Of a stretch of 64,000 bases of DNA, positions 54,974-64,000 are shown piece by piece. Each line of letters opens with the position of its first letter. Position 1 is the first letter of the stretch. Under the pieces are notes generated by a model. It searched no databases and was not told the DNA's origin. It saw only the letters and a program-made list of their open reading frames with translations. The translations under genes and the position numbers were made by a program. Origin of the DNA: Lateolabrax maculatus (lineage: Eukaryota; Chordata; Actinopteri; Acropomatiformes; Lateolabracidae); contig CM062214.1 in assembly GCA_031216445.1 (NCBI GenBank), positions 7,434,001-7,498,000 on the forward strand, read 5' to 3'.

Positions 54974-55129
54974 AGGACCAGCTGTAAACACATCTTTTTA
55001 GCATATTATCACTGTTAATATGGTAAATGTGTTTGCAAATAATTGCCGGTTTACTCATCTGGCGACAGGGAGGAATATCCGCATGAATATGGAGTTTTGC
55101 TTATGGCTGGTAAATTTAAGTCCAATATT

Positions 55130-55490
55130 CACTCTCTTTTAGCTCTGTTTTGGTCTCTAGTCCTGGGAGAGCTGGCTCTTTAGCCACTAAATGCTCCACT
55201 ATGTTCTCCAGCTAGTTGCTTACTTTGTCTGTGTGTTGTTTTAGTGCTGAGCAGGAAACTGTAAGGGGGGTTTTCAGAGGTTTTTTTCTGAACAGTTGCT
55301 GGATATGGAGGTTTCATAAGAACAGTGAGACTCAACCAAACAGCAAAGTCGTGAAACATTGAGCTAAAAGACAATTCAATTCTCTGTGGGTTCACCACTA
55401 CCACTTTCATATTTCAGTCATTTTTTTCCATTATTATTTGTTCCATTGTTGTTAATTAAAAAAAAAAAAGTTCATTAGTTCAGCTTTAAG
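55130..55490 (+). repeat. Teleost interspersed repeat, family C
   Basis: The more complete copy of the family at 25100-25300. It includes GCCACTAAATGCTCCACTAT, GGAGGTTTCATAAGAACAGT and GAGACTCAACCAAACAG. I recognise it from memory as a frequent percomorph repeat. It contains a T/A-rich end with an A run near 55459-55470. Confidence 0.7.
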
Positions 55491-56077
55491 GTTGGGGTCA
55501 GGGTCATGGTTGAGGTTAGAGAGAAGCCAATCCTAACAACAAAGGATTAGACAAAGTCTGCCTGGCAGGCTCAACTCAGGGCAAAATAGTCCTTTGAAGG
55601 AAGGAAATAGTTAAGATTATTCATGTCATAGAGAAGATCTTCTCTCTTCCTCTATTTTTGTGAGCTCTTATATGTTGACTTGATGCAATAAAAACAAGGC
55701 TATAAAATATAGAAATCCATAGTTTTCACCTGATCCAAACACAAGCTGTCGAGGGAGAAATCCAGCCCAACTCGTCCCAGTTGGGTCTAATTGGGTTCAT
55801 CTGGGTTTAACAAAAAAAGAAGTGAAGTCAACGAGTGGAAGTAACAGAGAGCCTTGACTCCTCTCTAATGGCATCTGTAAGTGTGGCTGCAGGTGACTTG
55901 TGTCAGACAGGGTGTGAGAATGCCACGATGATTCTCGTTACAGATCGAGGTGTGTTCACGCCCCTCGCAGTAGCCCGGGGTGTGCGGGCACACCTTAATG
56001 CATGTGAGAATGTGTTCCTCTGTTGCAATTTTTACATGATGTGGATGCAGGAAACTAAATCCATCTGTGTGTATGAA

Positions 56078-56108
<31 letters not shown>

Positions 56109-56541
56109 CCCCCCACCTGCAGGTGATTGTATACATGAGAAAGCCAATTATAAGAGCTGAAAGACAAGCAGTGAGGCATTAGAGACCTTACTTTCAACAC
56201 GCAACTTGAGTCAGAATGAAAAAAAACCCATTACGCTTTGTTTGCAGATCAGTGCTCTTCCACAGATTTAAATGCATTTTATTTTACCTAAAGGGTAAGT
56301 CAGTGTGTTCGTCTATCTCTCAGAACCTCCTGACTTCACTTCCACTCAGCTCCAGCCTCATTTGTCCCTACTGAAGATGTAAAACCTCCAAAAACAGATC
56401 ACCAATATATAGTTTCATTTTCATTATCACTAGACTTATCCTTCTATGTGGTCCTGAGTAATTCAGGACACAGACTCTTTAAAGGTGTTTAGGTTTTTAA
56501 ACTTTATGTACTGATTCATTTTATTTTACATTTTGAAAAGG

Positions 56542-56580
<39 letters not shown>
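56542..56580 (+). repeat. CA microsatellite
   Basis: About 19 units. Confidence 0.95.
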
Positions 56581-56581
<1 letters not shown>

Positions 56582-57660
56582 CCACAGAGTTCGCAGCAGG
56601 TGTTGATGGATGACAGATACTCATTCACTTGTCCAGACTTCAGAGTGAAACTGCTGACCTTTTGGATTTCTTCTGACATTCAAGCCACCATTGCTCATTG
56701 TTTTTAATCCCTTAATGGTCTCAACCAGAAAAAAACAAAACAAACAAACAAAAAAGTAACTTTCTTCTTTAGTTTTAATTGTTTTTTTGTACTTCTTAGT
56801 TCCTTTGGGCTCTAACTAAATTTTTTTGTTTCAACTGACCACACAGTTTCTTAACCATGAGTCTTGACCAAACAGTTGAGATGTCCATTTATGGTAAAGG
56901 TACACTTTAAACAATCTACATGATTTTTCTTAAAGTGAAAAACATTTTATTAGACTTCTTTTTTTTTAGACCAATGTATAAAATGTAGAATAAATGAACT
57001 ATAACGTAAGCATGAAATATTTTTTAAAGATGTTAAAATAAAATAAAATAAAAAATTTATAGTCATATAAAAGCAACAGAAAGTCGGAAAAATATTTAGG
57101 GACTTTCTTAAAACTTACTTAAGTAAGTTTAAGTCTAGATACACCTTTTGGGCAGGAGTTGCACCAACCCCACTGAGTGTGTGTGTGGGCATGTACTTTT
57201 TTGTTGGCTACATCCTAGAAAGACGTAAATTGAACAGATCTGATTCTGAGATCTACAGTGCACCCTGGGACTTGCCTTCAACATATTTCGAACATATTTC
57301 GAGTGCAATGGTCAGGCTGAGTAGGGCACAATTCATTTTTCACATTTCTCTGTGGTCATGTGCTGATGTGTGCCCTTAAAGTCTAAATCTAACTGTGTTT
57401 ACAGAAAGGCAGTTCAACAAGATCACAGCTCCAATAATTAAACCCTCCTTTTATTGTTCAAACTTTATGGCTCTTGTTGTTGCTGAACATCCAGCATCTA
57501 AGTAGACATACATATTTTTTCACACATCTGGCTTACTGTAGTATATATCTGGTAGTAATACTGTACATACAAGGAATGAAGAAAAGGTGTAAGGAGATTT
57601 TGGGAATCTCAAACAGTATTTGTCACTAGCAAATAAGGGCTTAGCAGGGGATGTTGTTGT

Positions 57661-57675
57661 GATGCCACCTGGTGG
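57661..57675 (-). promoter_or_regulatory. CTCF-like motif
   Basis: GATGCCACCTGGTGG matches the reverse complement of the 15-base CTCF core at 14 of 15 positions. Confidence 0.4.
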
Positions 57676-58411
57676 TTATATTCAAAACACTAACACTACA
57701 GCATGTGGCAAGTTAACATAAAATATCAATACAAGCTTTACTTGATCCAGCATGGCTCTTTGTAGCATGTTCTGTAAGTCATGAGTACGCTGCCCACCTT
57801 TTCTGTTGTTGAAACGTCATTTTGATGTGATGATGATGGGTGGAAGGATGTCCAAGTGCTTACACCCATCGTCCTGTAGCTGAAAGTTCATTAAGTCACT
57901 CTGTAGCAGCCAACATGTGTCCATAAACAGCCAAATATCCTTCAGTGAGACATGAACACCCCAAAGTATACATGTGATACACTGTATGTATAAATGTGGG
58001 TTTAGTGTAGGCCTAAAGAACACTCAAACAAAAAATGATAATGAATGTGTATTATGTGAATTGTGAATGTGTGGACAGTACATACATAATACATCATTTA
58101 TAGTTAGTTAATACTTAATAAATGTTTTTAGCCTGGATGCTTTGCCGCTTTTTTCCTGAATGTTAGGACTTAAAAGGAAATGAAGTTTCACAACAGACCT
58201 GAGCTCAGAACCTGTCAATCAAGGACGTCCTCTGATTTATCCAATATAACAAAATGATTAGTCAAGCTTTTTATGTTTACCAACTTCAAGAAGAGATAGG
58301 TGCTATATGGAGTTTTAGTATGAAAGCTTTTTTCCAAAGGTAAAACGTTCTTTATAACATGTATTGTAAGTCACGAGTAAACTGCTTTGTGTCTAACCAG
58401 ATGGGCTATAA

Positions 58412-58614
58412 CATGTTAATTAGTGAGCTTTAGAGTTGCTGGTGGGTGAATGAGTCACAGTTTCCCCGTGCTCCCAGTCTTAATGCTATGCTCAAAAAAC
58501 GGGCTGCTTGTGGTAGCTTCACATTTAGCGTACAGACGTGAGAGCGGTATCAATCTTCTCATCTGGCTCATTCTCCACAAGAAAGCGAGTAAGCATATTT
58601 CCCATTCCTTTAAG
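58412..58614 (-). repeat. Teleost interspersed repeat, family B (reverse orientation)
   Basis: GTTAATTAGTGAGCTTTAGAG, TTTCCCCGTGCTCCCAGTCT, TTAGCGTACAGACGTGAGAG and CGGTATCAATCTTCTCATCT match the right arm of the pair at 50451-50780. I recognise it from memory as a common percomorph repeat. Confidence 0.75.
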
Positions 58615-60339
58615 AGTTCTCATCAAATAGCAAATAATCTTATCACAAACAGAAAAACTGGAAGAAAATAACATTAAAACCCTAAAACAAAGCAAAGAGT
58701 ACATAAATGTGTAAATATGAGTGTATACTTATTCCAACGTGTGTGTTGTATGAGTAGTTGCAGGGAGGAGAAATGGATAAGGGGGGCGAGGACACACTGT
58801 TAGACACTGGTGTAGAACGTGATCATTTTCATACATTTATAAGTTATTAAGTCTTTAATAAACTTTTAATAAATCAGTTTAACTTTGGATGCTTTGCAGC
58901 CAAAAAAAAGGAAATCACCGTCAGTATGCTTCACTGTGAAGTGGTAACATTGGTAACAGCGGAGCTTGTTTGGGTACATCCAGGATGCTGCTAATTCACC
59001 ACAAAAGCTACCATGAGTATAACCATTACAGTTATTTATCACTGTTTAGTTTGTTGACAGCAGAAAGCAGCCAAATATGTACATTTTTAAAACAACACGA
59101 GAGGTTTAAAGCGATACTCCATTAATTCTTCATACCTCCCTGTTAGTATGTAAACAGTTAAATTAGTCTCATATGGTACTCATACTCAGCAGTGCAGTAG
59201 GTGAGCGTGATGGGGGTGATGGGTGAGGGTGAGGGGAGCACGAGGGGTGGAGCGTGAGTGTGGGGAGCAGGGTGGGAAAGGGGGTGTTGCTGGTACCATG
59301 GGACTTGTGATGAATAGCTGACACAGGACAACAGGGACCCGAACACTGTCAAACTGTCATACCACTCCCACTCCCACACACACTGGGAATGCTAATTAGA
59401 CACGTGAATTGTGCGTGCGTGCATGTGTGTGTGTGTGTGTTTTCCTTTTTTTTCTCTTTACATGTTTTTTCAGAATATGCTTCATTTTCAGCATTCCAAG
59501 GTCTTAAAAATCCACCAAAATCCCCCCTCCTGGTTAAACATATCACTTGGGTCAATTAAATTGGCCTTACAGTTTTTTAACAAGTTCTGAGCTCACAAAG
59601 CTTCTCTGCCTGTCAAAAGTGAAACCAAGAAACCAAGACAGGAACCTTTGGAGTATCTTGGGTGGGGGGGGGGTTACCTCTGCACTGTAATTGCATTGAA
59701 TCTTAGCAGTAATATACAATATGTCTCTCATCATTTTCATTTATTTAGTTCTTTTTAAATGTTTTTATAGCTAAACTAAATAAAGTTTATCCTGGTGACA
59801 GGTCATGCGCTCAAAGGCTTGATCTATCTTGTGAGCAATTTTTTTGTTGCAATATGCGGTTCTTTGAAAATGTGTTCCATAACAGATATTTCAACCTAGT
59901 CAATAAAAAAGGAAGTGGTACCCACTGACCTTTATGTATATCATATTTTTTGTATAACTAAGTTATTAAGTTGTAAAGTCACATATTCAATAGTTGTTGA
60001 TTAAGGGTTTACTACTGCAGAATCTGTGGAAGACTGAACACACCACACTTCTATTTAAACGGAAGACATGCTCATTGTTTCACATCTTCACCTTTGTATT
60101 CTCACATCTGTTGAATTCCACGGAAGGAAATTGATTAAAAGGGAAAGAAATGAGAACCAACCTTTCATATGTCAAAACAACATCTGTTACAAACCAAGTG
60201 AGGATTATTCACATTCTTTCACATTTCTTCCTTGTTTTGTAAGTGCAAAGGGATAAGGTTTGTGTTTAAAGGAGGCGAGAGGATGTCCAGGATGAACTCC
60301 TCCACCTGCTGGTTTGTGTGGACGTTTTATGTCCAAGTT

Positions 60340-60354
60340 CCAGCAGATGGCAGC
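60340..60354 (+). promoter_or_regulatory. CTCF-like motif
   Basis: CCAGCAGATGGCAGC matches the degenerate CTCF core CCASYAGRKGGCRSY at all 15 positions. Confidence 0.45.
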
Positions 60355-61566
60355 ATTGCACCTCAAAAGGCAGGAAGCAGGCTTCAAACACAGTGGGCAG
60401 CCAGAGCGTGGCTCAAATACTGGAACATGGAAACGATTGCTGTTTGATTTATTTTGTCCTCTCAGATGCGCACTGTCCACAGTCCAATATAAACCATAGT
60501 GTGTGGCTCAAATTTGATCCCAGTTTCACTTGTTTTAACTAAATCTGGTTGGCAGCATTATTAGCCCTGTCCATCATCTCTCTATTCCTTCTTGCTTTTG
60601 CCCATCTGCTGTTGCTTGTCTTCATCGATTCATCATTCATCTGACCAGATATTCAGCTTCATCTCCCTCCATCATCCATCCGTCTCTCTCCATAATTTCA
60701 TGTCTGGATCATCCGTCAGTTTTTCTTTCTTTCCACTGTGTTTCCCCTTTAAAAAAACACACATGACTTCACGGGAAATTGGGCATTCTCAATCAGAACA
60801 AAACTGGAAACATTTTAAAAATATAGAGAATAAATCAAACATGACTCTCTTTTATTAGACAGGGACAGCACGGTGATGTGTGTGCATGTCTCTGTGTTAT
60901 AAAACATAATGAGAATTTTATAACAGTAATATAACCATATTAATTATGCTGTCACAGAAAAGGTTGTTCCATTTATGTTAAAAAAAAACACAGAAGTTCT
61001 TATTAAATATAAGCAATTGTACAAATGGTATAGCAAAACAAAGCTTCATTTCATAATTTTTTTTAATTCAAAGTGATGATTAACCTACTGTATCCTGTGT
61101 CTGTTTCTCTGTGTGTGTGTGTGTGTGTGTTGTTTTTATGGTGATACACAAACAAGATCTATTGTTTCCAACCACAGTATTATGACATGTAAACTGACAT
61201 ATGGTATAAAGAGATGTAAATTATGTGTTTTTTTATTGTAAGTCAAACACACATTTTGTTGATTTCCTTCCAAAAAGTAATTATATCTTTAAAGTGAAAA
61301 AAAAATTATTTAAATGTAAAGAAGCAGAAAAGGTAAAGAGAAAGAGGTGAACACACAGGAAGGAGCAGAGATAAAGGAGGAAGAAAAAAACGCAAAAGGG
61401 CGAAGCGAGGAATAATAAACAAAGAGGGAACAAATGGAGAGAGAGAGGGAGAGAGAGAGCTGTCTGTGGGTTGAAAAGACGTGGGCTGTTATTTTATTTC
61501 CTCTGTGGGTACACAACAACAGCGCTGTCTGTCTGAGGTGCTGACACAGCAGAAGTACGAGGAGAC

Positions 61567-61597
<31 letters not shown>

Positions 61598-61762
61598 CAA
61601 AATGCATACGTGCACGCACCCAAACACATACACACACTCTGAAAAACATAGACACACAAAACAGACAAAAACATGCTTTCACACAAAAACTTGCATACCT
61701 GTATCCATCTGTGTGTGTCCTGGCAAGCAGAGACAACATTAGGCCATAGTGCAACTTTTATG

Positions 61763-61850
61763 ATGATTTTATTGTCTGTAAAGCGACTTTGAGTACCTTG
61801 AAAAGCGCTATATAAATAAAATGTATTATTATTTATTATTATTATTATTG
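61763..61850 (+). repeat. Retroposon 3' tail with ATT microsatellite
   Basis: TTTATTGTCTGTAAAGCGACTTTGAGTACC followed by TTGAAAAGCGCTATATAAAT and an ATT-triplet run is the tail seen at the end of many fish LINE/SINE copies. The body upstream is not recognisable. Confidence 0.6.
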
Positions 61851-62014
61851 CTGTATTAAACGTGTGTGTGTGCGTGTGTGTGAGTGTGCATGTTTAAATG
61901 CGCATGTCCTCAGAATACTGTACATTACAATACACGTCCCCAGTACTGTCGGTGTGTGTTCAAATGTTCATATAAAAATCTGTGCTTAAAATCTTCCTCT
62001 GACAGTGATGACTC

Positions 62015-62046
<32 letters not shown>

Positions 62047-62327
62047 CCCTGGAGCCTTGCAGTGATCTGGGTTTAATTTGACCAGTCAGGCGGTCGAAGC
62101 CAGGGCCTCAGCAAATATGTGTGTGGGTGTGTGTGTGTGTGTGTGTGTGTGTGGGCCGACCTTAGTGTTGAGGTGAGGCAGAGATCAATGCCGAGGCAAA
62201 CAGAAAGGTTGAGGTAAAACTCAGCACCCTCTCTACCTTTCACTCCTCCGCCTTTCTTTATCTCTCCTCTCCTCATTGCTCTCCTTCCCTCCTTCAACCT
62301 CTCCCTACCTCTCCCTATGCTGATATT

Positions 62328-62362
<35 letters not shown>

Positions 62363-62492
62363 AAGAGGATCAGGAGAAGAGAAAGCTTGATTGATCGCAA
62401 GCTAAGAACACAGTCTCCACCGCTCACTGACCGACCGACTGAAAAAAACAGCAACAACTCAAACAACAATCTCTCTCTCTCGTGTGTGCTCA

Positions 62493-62530
<38 letters not shown>

Positions 62531-62806
62531 TACATGCAAATATAAACCTGAATATGTCAACCTCTAAACTACTGTGATTTGGTTAAGTAACAAGAAACAG
62601 TATCCATCCATAACTTTGTGTGTGTTGTGTGTGTGTGAGATAGAGACAGAGAGTGAGAGTGTGTGTATGTGTAGCTTGTGACCCAGCGGACAATAGTTAT
62701 ATCCATCCAGTAGCTTTTTAATTGGCTGACCACTCATTCCTAATAAGATCAGTATGGATCTTTTTGTTCTCTGTAGGTTTATGTATGAGTCTGTTGTGCA
62801 TGCTCA

Positions 62807-62853
<47 letters not shown>

Positions 62854-62946
62854 CAGTAGTGATGTCTCTCGATCTCTATATTTGTGTATGTACAGTAAGT
62901 GGGTTTGTGTGTTCAGTTTTGAAGAAGAATGACAGTGGCAGTGCCA

Positions 62947-62987
<41 letters not shown>

Positions 62988-63155
62988 TACAAGGTCATAC
63001 CGCAGGGTTTCTGTGCTGACACACACACACCTGTGGTGCGCTCTCTGATCATGTGACTAGCTGTCATGGTAACTGTCACCAAGCACAGTGATTGATCAAA
63101 GAGTTACGTGACAGGAGGGGGGCAGAACAAACATACACTCTCTCCGTCTATCGCT

Positions 63156-63160
<5 letters not shown>

Positions 63161-63231
<71 letters not shown>
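63161..63231 (+). repeat. Compound CT-CA microsatellite
   Basis: About 14 CT units pass directly into about 21 CA units. Confidence 0.95.
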
Positions 63232-63234
<3 letters not shown>

Positions 63235-63340
63235 ACAGGATGACAAGACAACAAAAGCAAAGAAAAACAATTTAATTATGTTACCTTTTCATACTCAGCA
63301 GATAAACAGTTTATATTCGTGTAGGTTCTTAGTCATGTGA

Positions 63341-63500
63341 GCGGCGTGGCTCTACGGATGGCATCTGCAGTCGGGCCACTGCTTTGGTCCAGACTGAAAT
63401 ACCCCAACAACTATTGGATGTACCATGATATTTGGTAAAGACATTCATGGTCCCCAGGGGATAAATTCTAATGACTATAATCTTAATCTTACTCAACTGC
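63341..63500 (+). repeat. Teleost interspersed repeat, family A (5' part)
   Basis: GCGGCGTGGCTCTACGGATG, CCACTGCTTTGGTCCAGACT, CCCAACAACTATTGGATG and GACATTCATGGTCCCCAGG match a widespread acanthomorph repeat as I remember it. Confidence 0.75.
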
Positions 63501-64000
63501 ATTTTGAAACTAAAGCCTCTTTCACACTGCACACAAAATGACAACTGCTAACATCTGGCTTCTTTCTTCAGTGGGAAAGGGTTCAGTCGGCATTCTTTCC
63601 CAGGTCAAATGATACAGGAGTCACGGGTTTTTATCGGCTCCAGCTCTGATTGGCAGTGATGGAAACATGACACCTGGGCGGACCCGCTAATTTCTGCCCC
63701 TTTTCCGACGCGATGCTATGATGCATGTTGAAGTTCCCTCCCCCGCGGTGCGTAAATAGCAAGGAACATTGTTTATTGTTTTAAACAATCTATGGGAACA
63801 ATGTGCAATGGCGATTTTGTTATTCATATCGTACAAGATGCAAGACAGCGATGTGAAAGAGCTTCTCCTGATTTGAGGGGAAGAGGAAATAAGGAGATAG
63901 GTTGCTGGCACCGTGAGAGGCACGGTACAATACACAACAACGTATTGAAAATGCTGAGTGAAATAGTATTTGAACACAGCCCAAGACAAGCAATAAACAA

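Larger units (their letters stand above)
52101..64000. other. Downstream region without recognised genes
   Basis: About 12 kb with no exon that I can support. It contains old repeats at 53836-54050, 55130-55490, 58412-58614, 61763-61850 and 63341-63500, CTCF-like motifs at 52467, 54959, 57661 and 60340, and many CA/TG tracts, most densely at 61.5-63.3 kb. The last 500 bases become more GC-rich after 63.6 kb but hold no identifiable exon. Confidence 0.65.

Noticed and set aside
49115..64000. UBE2V1 exons expected after PEDS1 from mammalian gene order
   Set aside because: No frame matching the ubiquitin-conjugating-variant fold was found on either strand. Distant or very short exons could still be missed.

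Overview
This window is nuclear DNA from a spiny-rayed (acanthomorph) teleost fish. The signs are GT-AG introns of several kb, very dense CA/TG microsatellites, and interspersed repeats that I recognise from memory as common in percomorph genomes. It holds parts of two protein-coding genes, both on the + strand. There are no prokaryotic features, no rRNA or tRNA genes and no CRISPR array.

Region 1 (1-about 18.7 kb) is the 3' end of a large C2H2 zinc-finger gene of the ZNF423/ZNF521 family, best matched to znf423. Three exons are visible (2566-2697, 4785-4900, 17697-17726). They encode the last three zinc fingers and a C-terminus ending SQHAQ. The final exon holds only nine codons and a stop, yet it supplies both zinc-binding histidines of the last finger. 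The T-rich 3' UTR has several AATAAA signals.

Region 2 (about 18.7-21.0 kb) is a short intergenic stretch with one old interspersed repeat. It leads into a GC-rich promoter at 21.05-21.7 kb.

Region 3 (21461-49114) is a complete six-exon gene for plasmanylethanolamine desaturase (PEDS1, formerly TMEM189; 284 aa), the ER enzyme that makes the vinyl-ether bond of plasmalogens. Every splice phase joins cleanly and the full histidine set is present. Intron 1 is 14.4 kb and carries a 479-bp DNA transposon with a 9-bp target-site duplication and a fragment resembling a helicase N-terminus, a 190-bp hAT-like MITE, a SINE fragment and GC-rich segments that look like regulatory DNA. Intron 4 carries five diverged copies of a palindromic 20-25 bp core.

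Region 4 (49.1-64 kb) is the peds1 3' UTR and downstream DNA. I found no coding exon there. It contains old repeats (one pair in head-to-head inverted arrangement), four CTCF-like motifs and many microsatellites. UBE2V1, which follows PEDS1 in mammals, was not seen.

The two genes have no obvious functional link. They are adjacent here, but lie on chromosomes 16 and 20 in human, so the linkage may preserve an ancestral arrangement or mark a rearrangement. The candidates most worth following up are the helicase-bearing transposon, the intron-4 core repeat, the znf423-peds1 adjacency and the CTCF-like cluster.
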